Positions 42,737 through 53,665 of a stretch of 64,000 nucleotides of DNA are shown here, piece after piece. Both the position numbers and the translations under genes were made by a program. The stretch comes from Brienomyrus brachyistius (lineage: Eukaryota > Chordata > Actinopteri > Osteoglossiformes > Mormyridae). The notes beneath the pieces are model-generated. The model had not been told where the DNA came from, ran no database searches, and was given only the letters and a program-made list of their open reading frames with translations. Every line of letters begins with the position of its first letter. Within the stretch, counting starts at the first letter, position 1. The stretch covers positions 34,560-98,559 of the forward strand of contig NW_026042786.1 of assembly GCF_023856365.1 (NCBI RefSeq), written 5' to 3'.

Positions 42737-44429
42737 AGACCCCAGGTCGGGGTCGAATTCGCCGGGGTGAGAGAGACAAAGTCACTGGAGGAGAAGGGAC
42801 AGGAGCTGGAGCTGCTGCAGGCGGAGGGGGCGCCTCTGGAGCGCGGTCAGGGACTGAAGCGCGGTCAGGGACTGGAGCGCGGTCAGCTGGCCCGGGAGCC
42901 GCTGGAGCGCGGTCAGGACTTGGAGCGCGGTCAGGGGGCGCCTGCCCTGGAGCTGCAGCAGGCGGCTGCAGTGGGGGCGCCTGCCCTGGAGCTGCAGCAG
43001 GCGGCTGCAGAGGGGGCGCCTGCCCTGGAGCTGCAGCAGGCGGCTGCAGAGGGGGCGCCTCTGCAGGAACTGGAGCGCGGTCAGGAACTGGAGCGCGGTC
43101 AGGAACTGGAGCGCGGTCAGGAACTGGAGCGCGGTCAGGAACTGGAGGTGGCTGCAGTGGGGGCGCCTGCCCGGGAGCTGCAGCACGGTCAGGAACTGGA
43201 GGTGGCTGCAGTGGGGGCGCCGGCCCGGGAGCTGCAGCAGGCGGCTGCAGAGGGGGCGCCTCTGCAGGAACTGGAGCGCGGTCAGGAACTGGAGCGCGGT
43301 CAGGAACAGGAGCTGGCTGCAGAGGGGGCGCCTGCCCGGGAGCTGCAGCAGGCGGCTGCAGAGGGGGCGCCTGCCCGGGAGCTGCAGCAGGCGGCTGCAG
43401 AGGGGGCGCCTGCCCGGGAGCTGCAGCAGGCGGCTGCAGAGGGGGCGCCTCTGCAGGAACTGGAGCGCGGTCAGGAACTGGAACGCGGTCAGGAACAGGA
43501 ACGCGGTCAGGAACAGGAGCTGGCTGCAGTGGGGGCGCCTGCCCTGGAGCTGCAGGTGGCTGCAGTGGGGGCGCCTGCCCTGGAGCTGCAGGTGGCTGCA
43601 GTGGGGGCGCCTGCCCTGAAGCTGCAGGTGGCTGCAGTGGGGGCGCCTGCCCTGGAGCTGCAGGTGGCTGCAGTGGGGGCAGCGAAGGCGGCTGCGCAGG
43701 CGGCGGCGGCTGCACGGGAGCGGGGTCCGCCGGCAATGGCGGCTGCACGGGAGCGGGGTCCGCCGCCAATGGCGGCTGCACGGGAGCGGGGACTGCAGCC
43801 CTCTGGAGCAGTAAGAGCTGCCGCACGTCCTCTGCCATACTCACCAGCTCCTCGGGGTCGGAAGCGGGAGTAAATGCTGCAAAGCTCCTCTGGAGTCGCT
43901 CCGCTAGCCCCGCTACCTCCGGACTTACTGGAGGGACCAGTTCCCCCCAGATCCTCCAGAACAACCCCTGGAGGGCAAAGAACTGGGAGGCGCAGTTCAC
44001 CGGCTTCCCTAAGTGAGGCGCGGGCAGCGCCTCCGGGGTGGTTACTGCAGGGGGAGAGAGCTGTGTGTCCGTGGGCGTTAACGGAGGGAGCTCCTCGGGA
44101 CAGGCAATCGCCGGTCTCCTCCTCCTTCTCCGGCGCCCAGCGGCGGCGAGAGGTGGTGCGATGTCCTGAGAAACAGGCGGTGAAAGGATCGGCTCCGGGT
44201 AAGGGTAGAGGAAGGGCTCCTCGTCCTCATCCTCACTGGAGAGCCAGTACTTCCACACGGGATCGGGGTAGTGTGTGGTCAGCTTCCGGGCTGGAGGTAG
44301 AGCGGGTACTTCCCTCTCATTCTCCTCCGAAGTGATCCATAGCCGGGAGAGCGAACAGGCTCCCAGGCGGATCGTCTCCTCCGGTCCTCTCCTCCTTCTC
44401 CGGGGGCCTTTCCTTTTGTGGTCTGTCAT
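42726..44429 (-). CDS. Proline/glutamine-rich protein of the LTR element
   Basis: A 567-residue open frame beginning with ATG two bases downstream of the LTR, where a primer binding site would normally lie. The N-terminal 230 residues are non-repetitive: a basic start (DHKRKGPRRRRRG), an acidic stretch SSEDEDEEPF, and a helical region FFALQGLFWRIWGEL. From about residue 235 to 540 it is tandem repeats: 13-residue units APPLQPPAAAPGQ and 6-residue units APVPDR. I do not recognise a domain. It takes the place of gag, so a structural role is possible but unproved. Long open frames on the other strand (42319-44016, 42713-43873) are GC-rich shadows of the repeats. Confidence 0.55.
   Translation of the reverse strand: MTDHKRKGPRRRRRGPEETIRLGACSLSRLWITSEENEREVPALPPARKLTTHYPDPVWKYWLSSEDEDEEPFLYPYPEPILSPPVSQDIAPPLAAAGRRRRRRRPAIACPEELPPLTPTDTQLSPPAVTTPEALPAPHLGKPVNCASQFFALQGLFWRIWGELVPPVSPEVAGLAERLQRSFAAFTPASDPEELVSMAEDVRQLLLLQRAAVPAPVQPPLAADPAPVQPPLPADPAPVQPPPPAQPPSLPPLQPPAAPGQAPPLQPPAASGQAPPLQPPAAPGQAPPLQPPAAPGQAPPLQPAPVPDRVPVPDRVPVPDRAPVPAEAPPLQPPAAAPGQAPPLQPPAAAPGQAPPLQPPAAAPGQAPPLQPAPVPDRAPVPDRAPVPAEAPPLQPPAAAPGPAPPLQPPPVPDRAAAPGQAPPLQPPPVPDRAPVPDRAPVPDRAPVPDRAPVPAEAPPLQPPAAAPGQAPPLQPPAAAPGQAPPLQPPAAAPGQAPPDRAPSPDRAPAAPGPADRAPVPDRASVPDRAPEAPPPPAAAPAPVPSPPVTLSLSPRRIRPRPGVCVP
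42830..43690. repeat. GC-rich minisatellite inside the LTR element
   Basis: Interspersed 39-bp units (GGGGGCGCCTGCC...GCTGCAG) and 18-bp units (CTGGAGCGCGGTCAGGAA). Variable unit number among copies of the element is likely. Confidence 0.9.
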
Positions 44430-44431
44430 TC

Positions 44432-44718
44432 TGTCACGATCGGGTACGGGTGAAGCGGCGATCGTGCGGGCAAGCAGGCAAGCAGGAAGCAGGAATACGG
44501 GGCAAACGGGAGTTTAATACGAGGACAGGGACCGGGAAACAGCTCACGCTTACGAACATCAGACATTAATGACAGACAAAGCAAACTGGGGAGACCAGGA
44601 CTTAAATACACAGAACAAGGCAGCAGGAAACAAGACACGACTGGGCAGGATCAGGAAATCACACGTGGGTAATTAGGGGGCGTGGCACACACGAGGAGCG
44701 GACGAGCCGGGCATGACA
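44432..44718 (-). repeat. 5' LTR (minus orientation) of the 3.05 kb element
   Basis: 287 bp; contains TATTTAAG (about 44603-44610) and a poly(A)-like TATTAAA (about 44513-44519). The ORF at 44429 starts two bases after it. Confidence 0.9.
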
Positions 44719-45852
44719 GTTATCTGGCTGGTGTGCATTTTGTTTGGGTCCAAGCACGTCATCTCATGTACAATCGAGTACTTCAGAGGGCATTTATCCA
44801 AGGCCTTTTTGCACATTTTTGAGAGCACAATCTGGCAATTTTTTTTAATCTGAAGGACACCAAGGTCACTTCCACTGCCTTTGGCTCCTGACTGTCTCTG
44901 ACAAAAAGATGGTTTGTCAAATTTCCAGAATCTTTCTGCACACTCAGCCCAAGGTTAACACTACCTCAGCTGTACATATCAAACCAGCTCAAACTCCATG
45001 TTATTCACATATTTTTTACTTCACAATTGTTTGATACATTTGTATGTAAAGATACCAGTGAATTCACAGAAGTCCCACCTTGATGACAGCCATTCCTATA
45101 TCCACCTCCTTTGGACTGAGCCAGAGTTTTTGCCTGTACAACAGCTGTACATGTTGCTACACAACACTTAAACATTCTATTTCCTCAATGAACTATTTTT
45201 TTTGCAGCAAAAGCCATGAAGCAGCAATAAAATCTTTAAAATATGCTTACCAATAAATATGGTTCTCCCATTTAAACACATGTAAAGATAAACCATGGAT
45301 ATTTAAAAATCATGGGTTCGTTAATGAGTTTAAATGTTATTGAATGGCTTACCTTAAACTTCTCCAGTAAGTCTTCAGCGGTGGAGTGGCTCATGTACTG
45401 TGATCCCAGAACCAGGACTGCACTCGAGAGCCATTCTCATAATTCACCCAATACCTGACATGCACATCCAGTTGTTTTCTTTTGATGGTCCTGTTCATAC
45501 TTACGTCAAACATGACAACGAAGCTCCCTTTTAATATATGGAGCGAGTCCAAATCGCGCAAGAAAAGCGGTTTTATCTTTACCACAAGTGACCCTGCGAG
45601 TCAGGGAACATCACCCTGGAGACGGTGTGAATGTCATCATTGGACGTATAGGAGTGATGTCGGCAAACCGTTTGCAAAGCCCATAGCACTTCTGCTTTCA
45701 TTGTGGGTTGAGGAGGATGTACTGAAGGCATTATTTGTCATGGGATCCGGAGACACTGCCAAAACGGGTGTAGGCCTATCTTTAGAGGTTGTACTTATCT
45801 CCACTGAATAAACATTTGAGGAAAATTTTTAGGTTAAAATCTGGGCTTATTC

Positions 45853-47025
45853 TATACTGAACAAAAATATAAACGCAACACTCTTGTTTCTGCTCCCATT
45901 TTTCATGAGATGGACTTAAAGACCTACAATTCATTCCAGATACACAATATTACCATTTCTCTCAAACATTTCTCACAAATCAGTCTAAATGTGTGATAGT
46001 GAGCACTTCTGCTTTGCTGAGATAATCCATCCCACCTCACAGGTGTGCCACATCAAGATGCTGATCTGACATCATGGGTAGTGCACAGGTGTACCTTATA
46101 CTGCCCACAATAAAAGGCCACCCTGGAATGTGCAGTTTTTTGCTTTATTGGGGGTCTGGGGACTCAGAACCGGTCAGTATCTGGTGTGACCACCATTTGC
46201 CTCATGCAATGCAACACATCTTCTTCGCATAGAGTTTATCAGATTGTCAATTGTGGCCTGTGGAATGTTGGTCCACTCCTCTTCAATGGCTGTGCGAAGT
46301 TGTTGGATATTAGTGGGAACTGGTACACGCTGTCGTATACGCCGGTCAAGCACATCCCAAACATGCTCAACGGGTGACATGTCCGGTGAGTATGCTGGCC
46401 ATGCAAGAACTGGGACATTTTCAGCTTCCAAGAACTGTGTACAGATCCTTGCAACATGGGGCCGTGCATTATCTGTCTGAGTGGCTGGTCTCAGACGATC
46501 TTGGAGGTGAACCTGCTGGATGTGGAGGTCCTGGGCTGGTGTGGTTACACGTGGTCTGCGGTTGTGAGGCCGGTTGGATGTACTGCCATATTCTCTGAAA
46601 CGCCTTTGGAGACGGCTTATGGTTGAGAAATGAACATTCAATGCACGAGCAACAGATCTGGTTGACATTCCTGCTGTCAGCATGCCAATTGCACGCTCCC
46701 TCAATGCTTGTGGCATCTGTGGCATTTTGCTGTGAGACAAAACTGCACATTCCAGGGTGGCCTTTTATTGTGGGCAGTATAAGGTACACCTGTGCACTAC
46801 CCATGATGTCAGATCAGCATCTTGATGTGGCACACCTGTGAGGTGGGATGGATTATCTCAGCAAAGCAGAAGTGCTCACTATCACACATTTAGACTGATT
46901 TGTGAGAAATGTTTGAGAGAAATGGTAATATTGTGTATCTGGAATGAATTGTAGATCTTTAAGTCCATCTCATGAAAAATGGGAGCAAAAACAAAAGTGT
47001 TGCGTTTATATTTTTGTTCAGTGTA
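45853..47025 (-). mobile_element. Tc1 element with about 285-bp inverted repeats
   Basis: 45855-47023 is bounded by TA dinucleotides. The ends start ACTGAACAAAAATATAAACG, and the inverted repeats extend inward for about 285 bp, to near 46140 and 46738. It carries a minus-strand transposase gene with an internal deletion, so it is non-autonomous. Confidence 0.9.
46174..46740 (-). pseudogene. Tc1 transposase, internally deleted
   Basis: 188 residues against about 340 for intact Tc1 transposases. The N-terminal paired-like HTH is present (RERAIGMLTAGMSTRSVARA, then SRLQRRF), followed by the GRPR-like linker RPRVTTPAQD. The next part jumps to DNARPHVAR and PDMSPVEHVWD, which carry the second Asp and final Glu of the DDE triad. 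The segment with the first Asp is absent, so no catalysis is expected. The frame stays open across the deletion, so a DNA-binding product could still be made and might compete for the inverted repeats. Confidence 0.85.
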
Positions 47026-47029
47026 CATT

Positions 47030-47880
47030 GATTTACAGAATCAAATTTAAAAAACAAAAATACACTGATTTTATACAGATTACTAACTTTTGGGGATCAC
47101 AATACAAATCTAAATATTTTAGACAAGTTACTTATCTGCTTATTGAATGGTGGGCGAAAAAAATATCTGTATAGTGTCCATTATCTAAAACCCCGCAATG
47201 ACGTAGTTTGTGTTGTTCTTAAAATAATATTAACTTAAACGGTCAATCTGATTTTCTGGAGGAAAAATAATAGTTTTGATGAATCAACAGCTTGGGAAAA
47301 TAGTCGCTAGATTAATTCAAAGAAAAATTGTCTGTAGTTGCACCTCAACAGTATAACCAGTGATAATACTATATAAATAAAATTAAAGTAATGGCACCAG
47401 CATAGACAGACACAGTAACAGTACAGAATGAGGTAACAGTGGCAGTGTGAGGAAATGTCAGCGTCACTGGCTGGTTAACAGCAATGGGGAGGAAACTTGT
47501 CTCTAAATCTGGAAATGCTTGTGCAGATGGATGGATGGAAGGTGAAAAGTGACAGTGCTGGGTGGCTAGAGTCTCTCAAGGTGCTGCTTGCTTTTCTGAG
47601 GCAGCACCTGAAGACGATGCCTTTGACCGCCAGAAGCTGTGTGCCCGAGGAACTGGAAGCTGTTGAAGCCTCTACAGCATCCTCTGCGATGTAGATAGGA
47701 CTTTGGGGAGTCATCCGTTTGCGAAAGTCCAGGATCAGCTCCTTGGTTTCTCTAGCGTTGAGGGTGATGTTGTTATACATGGTGAAGAGCTGGGCCTACA
47801 AATCCCAGCATTCAAGAGGTGAAAATACAGACTTAGAGGGAATTTGGGAAAAGTGAAAAAATCCTCTTTACTCGTGTCTG
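47030..47880. other. Unassigned interval
   Basis: AT-rich, then a stretch at 47490-47780 whose minus strand (LDFRKR-like: ELILDFRKRMTPQSP) resembles a non-LTR reverse transcriptase piece ('K E L I V D F R R'). Weak LINE relic. Confidence 0.4.
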
Positions 47881-49244
47881 TATAAATCTCACCAAGCGTA
47901 ACTTTGCAGATTAAAGACTGGCTGAGAGTGTAAATGTAAACGCTGATAAGGAGTCAGGAACAAAGTGCTCATGTAGTGCACACCTGGGTCCAGAGGGCCC
48001 TTGTTCAGATGGAAAACTGAACAGGCATCTTTTGTGCTAAATGACAGCCGGTGCTGCTCAAGATGATGGACACTATGGGGAAATAAAAAAAAAAAGAGTT
48101 TTGAATGAAAAGACACACAAGAGTAACAGTGCAGCCTTGGTCACGTCTCCCCAGCTCATGACTGGACCAGGCTCCACATTGACCCCAAAACTGGCTTTAC
48201 ACACAGGAAACTCACTGAAACTCAACACAACATTGTCCTGATCTTGCCTGGGGAGTTTCACCTGGTTACTGAGATGACCGGCAGCACAGACAGTCTTACC
48301 AGCAACAGATATGCTATTAAGGGGTGCGAAGCGTCTGCTGCCAGCACATGGCTTTATATCTGTCGGCTGCATTTGCGCTGCTCCTCCCTCCTATAAAGAG
48401 GACAGTTGAACAGCAGTGTGAAGAAAGGGCACAGAAGCAGAAGTCAGTGGAAAAAGCCCCATTACTAACCCTAAGCCCAACTTACTGCAAACAGCCCACT
48501 GTATTTCATATGTCTGCTTCATATTTTCCATTTAATTGCCATAATCTCTGGCAGTCAGTGACAAAAGTTATTTACCCTTAAACAGTACTGAGATTGAGTA
48601 GAGTGAGGTACTTACGCGGTATTATGGAAGAATAAAAGCTGAGTCCCATGTCCAGGCGAGATGCGTAGCTGACAGGCTGATGAATGTTTCAAACTCTTAC
48701 CTCCACCGTACTGACAGGAACGGCGAGCTGCTGTGGCATCATGGCATTAAACTTCTGTTTCTCCAGGGAAGAAAACAACCAAGACCAACCTTAATAATCC
48801 ACACACTTTGAAGACTGACATAAATGGTAAATATGAGACGTAAATATCATCCAACACTACCAGGTACTCAGTGAATACTCAGTCATGCAGAAATATAATC
48901 TAAAGTTATAATTATGGGGACACGTGGCCGTCCACTGCAGGTGACAATGTCCTAAACTCTTTCATACTTAAAGAACACATACAGTTATTACTTTGTAAGG
49001 ATGCATAAAACTCCAGTTCAGTAAATTTATGGAATATATACTGCAGCAACTACTTTATAGTCATTTATTAAGTAACTGACTTATTTCTTCCCTGCGGGAA
49101 CTTGTAATTATGCTGAAATAAAAATGTAACTTAACAGCGTTAAAAAGAACTCAGGAATCCAGTCCAAAATGCTTTAGTTTGACATGTGATCAAAATTCAA
49201 ACTAAATTTCATAGAGTAAACTAATACATGATAGCATCCATGCA

Positions 49245-50050
49245 AAAGATCAACGGCAGAACAGGGGCTCTTAAGGCAGACTGCATTAAAAAGGAATTAA
49301 TCATCTCTCTCAATTTAAATTTGGGATAATAATTCTCTTCAGAAGCCTCCATAGAATAGTGCATCCATCCCCTCACTTATGTGTAGAGACGTATCCTAAG
49401 GCTCTGGCAACAACATTCAGGTCAACAGCATCAAAAATTTCACAGCTAGTTTTAAAACTTGTTTTTCACTTTACGTTACAGCAAGTTAGTTAATATTAAA
49501 TTATTGCAACGTGCAGATTAATAGTCAGAAAAGGTTTTTGAAATTTACATAATGATAAATGAGAACTATATTTGATTACTAATTACTGTTGACTAATTTC
49601 CTGTCTGGACTTTTCCCCCTTCATTGTTAAAAGTCATTATATGTCTGGGTGCCAGTCAGTGGAAGCACACAGACACCTGGCCTATTCATTCAGCACCAGC
49701 CCATCAAGTAGAGAATTCAGCACCACGGACAGTGACCTGTGTTACTATGACATCAGGTCATTGGCTCTAAATATTTTTCTAGAAATAACTAAATGGCTCT
49801 ATTGTAGAAATTTCCAGCCAGAGACTGGGTTCCTATATGAAGAGAATATTATTATTCAGACAAAGAAAATAAACTACAGAAAACTAGCTCTGCATGTCAT
49901 CTCCCCTTTACTCCTTAAGCAGGGCACACGCACATCAACAAGTACCAATGCAGCAAATACAGATGAACAATTTCACAGCTTCAGAAGAAGTCAGATTTCT
50001 GTGTAATTCAGAGATTGTCAAAGACTTCTGATAGAACATTTTCTGCACTT
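49245..50050 (-). repeat. Ty3-like element, copy B
   Basis: Closely similar to 29376-30046 joined to 31045-31300, but without the 1 kb DNA transposon. It starts at the integrase scrap (GATCAACGGCAGAACAGG on the plus strand). Open frames here are not conserved in the other copies. Confidence 0.75.
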
Positions 50051-51005
50051 GAGTCTAATTTCAAGATAAATTGCACCTGGGTCTATTAAAACAAGGTGAT
50101 GCTGCCTGACCTACCAACCAAGGCTGGGGAGGAAACGTAGGAATACAAGGAAAGCAAGGAAGAAAAGCAGCCACCCTATCTCATGGTCACGGACACAAAC
50201 ATCAGGGAGTGTTATGAAGAAGACACCACACTTAGGACCATTGGTTTTACGCAGTGAATTACACCAGAGAGAGTTTTTACATTCTAGCTGTGTTATGTAA
50301 CATTCCTCAGCCTTCAGCTTTTTTCCCCACACAATGCAGGACATGCAGGGGTGCCAAACAAAACAGTGGAGCTGCAGTGTAGCCAATTATTTCTTTCAGT
50401 AGTTTTAAGATGGTTTGTGAGGTTGTGTGTTAGAGATGGCGGTGAGCAACACTGAGGCATCTCAGGGAACCATGTTGCCCATATTAAAAAACATGCACGC
50501 ATGCAACTCAGGCAATCCAGCATTTCTTATTTCAGTTACGTATGACACTGCATGTTGCGGTTTTACATGTTCACTACAAGTCAGTGGTTTTTTCCTTGTA
50601 TGATTATGGCCACATTCACACCAAAAACACACTAGACATACTGTACAAGGCACTCAAGGGAAAAATTCTCAGAACACAAAGTGAATGTATCAACCGAAGA
50701 AGGATTTTTCCTTTTCGGAATATTCATTTTTTTCCATGTGGAACCACTGTCCATGATTCAATTGAGTGCATTCAAAGAATGATACATCAAAACTAATAGT
50801 GACAAAATATTCATTTAATATGCATTGTACATGAATGTAGGACTTAGATGTTGATGAATTTCTCATCAGTGAAGGGCATATACACTTAAGGGGTATTATG
50901 AAAAAAAAAGTTGAGAACCCAGAAGTAACTATCCGATTAAAGATGTAATCTGGTACATGTGCAGACCAGTGATGGATATGTAAATGATTCAAATTGCAAG
51001 GAGTT
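50051..51005. other. Unassigned interval
   Basis: No gene or repeat recognised. Confidence 0.35.
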
Positions 51006-51009
51006 GGCA

Positions 51010-51800
51010 TGTTTAATCACCAGACACAGGATGCCTCGTAGTCACATTAGACAGTGTTAACGGCACTTGACGGAGTTTGATAGGGTTGCATTGCGGGTTT
51101 ACATGAAGCCAGGTGGTCATGTGCTGCAATTGCATGTGGGCCATGCGGATATCACAGTGGCCTGATATTGAAACCAATGGGCACGTGAGGCATCCACACA
51201 CGTCGTGAAGTTTCTGGTCATCCAAGACAGACCACGCCAAGGAAGGATCGTCGGATTGTGCTCCAAGCATCACAGATCCCCATGACACCTGCGCCTGATA
51301 TATGGACACAGCTACTGGACTCTCTACAACACCCTATATCATCGTGTCGCGATGACTGGCATCAGCTGGACTACGGGTTCACCGTCCCATGCATAGGCTG
51401 CCGTTCACAATAGCACAGAAACGGTTGCGTTTGGAGTGGTGTAGTCACTGGGAGGCATGGACTGATGGACTGATGACGACTGGCGTCCTACCATGTTCAG
51501 CGATACATCTCAGTTCTGCAGTACCACAGATGACCGTCATGTGCGTATGGTGGCGCTGCAGGGAGAGGAGCAATCCTGCCAATGCTGTGGAGTGACACAC
51601 CACACTCTGACGGCACAGTGGTACACCAGTGACATCCTAGTAGTATCCGGGCCCAGGGGTGTGCTATACCCTACTGACATGGGACCAGCAGTGTGACCAT
51701 ACCGCCAACTCCGTGGTCCGTTTGATCTGATGATTATAATCATCGCGATACAGTCACATGCCCTTTCATCACATGCAGATTTCATTTTCACAACTTAGTC
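51010..51800 (+). mobile_element. Tc1 transposase relic
   Basis: Plus-strand frames include WTDDDWRPTMFSDTSQFC and TDDRHVRM, the region around the first catalytic Asp (FSD.S.F) of Tc1 transposases, with many frame breaks on both sides. Old and inactive. Confidence 0.6.
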
Positions 51801-52429
51801 TGTTGCCCTTCACTTTTTTGCCACTGAGTTTGTGTTTTGACACTAAGTTGATGGGAATTGATTATTTAAGCGTCATCTAAAGAGCTTATATTAATTGGGT
51901 AAATTGCATAAGACTCACATGGTATTTTGAAAAGATTCCCATATGCGCTGATTAGCTGGGGTTGATCCAAGCAGCTGTGCACTTTTCTCCTGTAACATAA
52001 AAGTTTGCTTTTAGGACAGAAAACAAGGTTAAGACCATATTATGTAGTTTACATCTATCAAAATAAAACCAAAGTCACTGTTACCAAAAGAGTAACCATG
52101 TGTTATCAAATTTCCTAACATTTTGCTTCATCTTACTTTGGATGCCCATGGTTAGGAGAGAAGCAGAAATCTGCTCAATCATAAGAAAGACTTTTATTGC
52201 TACAGGGAGTGAGATCTTGTTGCAGGTGACAAGGCAGGATAGAGTGTGTTTAGAAAAATAATGAAGAGGGAATGTGAGTGTGAGCTATCGTGGCATCTGT
52301 GTATAACCCAATATGGCGGCATCCTTCTGAATGTAAATAACATAGCCGGCTTAATTAGCTTAATCAAGCGTAATTGAACTAAGGAAAATTTAGCAATATA
52401 CTTTCCCTGCTTGGTGTGATAAATACAGC

Positions 52430-53390
52430 AGCAGCTGCTGGTGGACGGGCTACAAACAGACATCAAGAAGAAATCCCACCTCACAGCCATTTACTGTACC
52501 AAACCCCTTAATGTAACTTGTAAAGATGTAGGTATTGGCGTATTCACACATTCATTTGCAGTGTCCACTTCCTGTCCAGTAAATTTGGCAGGACGGAATT
52601 TGAATAACCTATAGGTCTGACTCATGTATGCGGCTGAAGGAGTAAAGATAGAATGGGTGAAGAATCCTGTTATACAGTCCTAGTAGACCGAGAACCACCT
52701 GATTGCTACTGTAGTTGGAATCAAGGGCTGAGCTGCATGGTGGCCTGGGGGACAATCATGAAAACACAGACCCACTGATATCCTCAAAACCCACAATCAA
52801 AAGGGGAGTCAGGCACGGTGGCCAACCACTTGGCCCGTTAAGCCACATGGTGGCCCGATGAGCAGGCAAACACACTATGGGCTAAGGGGTACAAGACAGA
52901 GGAGAGAATAGGATGGCCAGTGACATGTGAACAGGACAAGGCAGGGATGGATTCTGACATAGGTACCATACTACTTTGTTTAAATATGCCCAAGTGCATA
53001 GAATGTTTTAGTGCAAGTCTTAGACAATGGTATCTCTGAATGACACCGCAGTCTGACTCTTCCTGAAGGCCCTGAGAAGTTGTTTGTATGCACTTGCTGC
53101 CTTGACACTTGCTGATGTGCGTGTGCTCTGCTTGAGCAGTAAAGGGGAGATCACATGCAGAGATGATTTTCTGTAGCTTCTCAGTCCGAGTAAAAATAAA
53201 ATCTTCTCGTTATATAGGAACCAAGTCTCTGGCTGGAAATTTCTACAACAGAGCCATTTAGTCATTTATAGAAATATACAGAGCCAATGAAGGAACCAGA
53301 TGTCACAGCACAGTAACACAGGTCACTGTCCGTGGAACTGAATGAATAGGATAACCGGCCAATGTGTTTGTGTGCTTACACTGATTATAT
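52430..53390 (+). repeat. Ty3-like element, copy C (opposite orientation)
   Basis: Reverse-complement match to copy A: 52430-52545 matches the gag-like part at 31700-31760, 52545-52960 matches 31310-31690, and 53015-53390 matches 29850-30046 plus 31045-31300. The 1 kb DNA transposon is absent here. Confidence 0.75.
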
Positions 53391-53399
53391 GTCAGGGGG

Positions 53400-53665
53400 G
53401 AAAATATTTATATCATTGTTGCGATGAACGTCATTCCAGCAAGTGGTTACGTCGTTCACGCAAGTGGTCATGCGGAACCAAAGTTTACTCACCTGTGTGC
53501 ACCCGAGGGGAAGGCATTAACGGACGCACCTGCTCTTTATTTTGGATAAAGTCGGCAAAACGCATTGGTAGCGCGACAAGCAAAGGGTCAAATCTACACC
53601 AAGTGCTTCTGGAACTGTGCTGCGATTGTGTACTGAAAAGTAGACTCTGAACGGACAGCCGGTAA
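53400..53665 (+). promoter_or_regulatory. CpG-rich block ending in a splice donor
   Basis: Locally enriched in CG compared with its AT-rich surroundings and closing with ACAGCCG|GTAAGACC near 53660. It could be the promoter and non-coding first exon of a plus-strand gene. No downstream exon was identified. Confidence 0.3.

Larger units (their letters stand above)
41663..44723 (-). mobile_element. Young non-autonomous LTR retrotransposon (41668-44718)
   Basis: Direct repeats 41668-41954 and 44432-44718, both 287 bp with no difference that I can see, have TGTCA...TGACA ends and are flanked by GTTAT (41663-41667, 44719-44723). In the minus orientation the upstream LTR has TATTTAAG as TATA and the internal part ends with a polypurine tract (nine G) next to the downstream LTR, so transcription is on the minus strand. 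The 2.5 kb interior encodes no protease, RT or integrase, only proline-rich frames. It is therefore dependent on enzymes from another element. It sits in an exon of the transposon-derived gene at 40410-45590. Confidence 0.9.
40410..45590 (-). pseudogene. Transposon-derived multi-exon gene, split by a LTR element
   Basis: Minus-strand exon blocks run in order. 45585-45345 holds FVVMFDVSMNRTIKRKQLDV and VRYWVNYENGSRVQS, then GSQYMSHSTAEDLLEKFK in a shifted frame. 45135-45080 gives AKTLAQSKGGGYRNGCHQ. 44897-44719 gives SGSDLGVLQIKKN and CPLKYSIVHEMTCLDPNKM. 41667-41590 gives the rest of that exon (RRNLMQKFAQENRLAGRISA) and its donor. 40960-40634 gives LLLLSYGQAEVER and VVAQRLICDHV. 40637-40410 is a coiled-coil tail (KQKRKLEELKRKRVSLESV...) ending in a stop. 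This is a multicopy fish gene family of presumed transposase origin; I do not assert a name. At least two frameshifts and an exon-splitting insertion show this copy is dead. Other transposons also sit in its introns. Confidence 0.65.
47889..51989 (-). other. Exon-like blocks of an unrecognised gene
   Basis: Minus-strand blocks with good splice sites. 51989-51919 (acceptor TGTTACAG, donor AT|GTGAGT) gives EKSAQLLGSTPANQRIWESF. 48760-48701 (donor GAG|GTAAGA) gives KQKFNAMMPQQLAVPVSTVE. 48676-48616 (acceptor TTCATCAG, donor C|GTAAGT) gives PVSYASRLDMGLSFYSSIIP. A further acceptor TTTATAG near 48394 leads, in the continuing phase, to about 24 codons and a stop. An acceptor CCCCATAG near 48073 opens a block ending FNLQSYAW and a stop. 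Phases of the second and third blocks agree. I do not recognise the protein. It may be a decaying gene, since repeats have entered the region. Confidence 0.35.

Noticed and set aside
42319..44016. Plus-strand open frames of 565 and 386 residues over the LTR element
   Set aside because: They are shadows of the GC-rich 39- and 18-bp repeats and run against the transcription direction set by the LTRs and the polypurine tract.
47889..48372. Immunoglobulin or T-cell receptor exon on the minus strand
   Set aside because: The frames lack the C...W...YYC pattern and a J motif.
49641..50006. 121-residue frame (and its relative at 29848-30189)
   Set aside because: It lies in the non-coding part of a Ty3-like relic. 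The frame is not conserved among the three copies and is on the strand opposite to the element's own genes.
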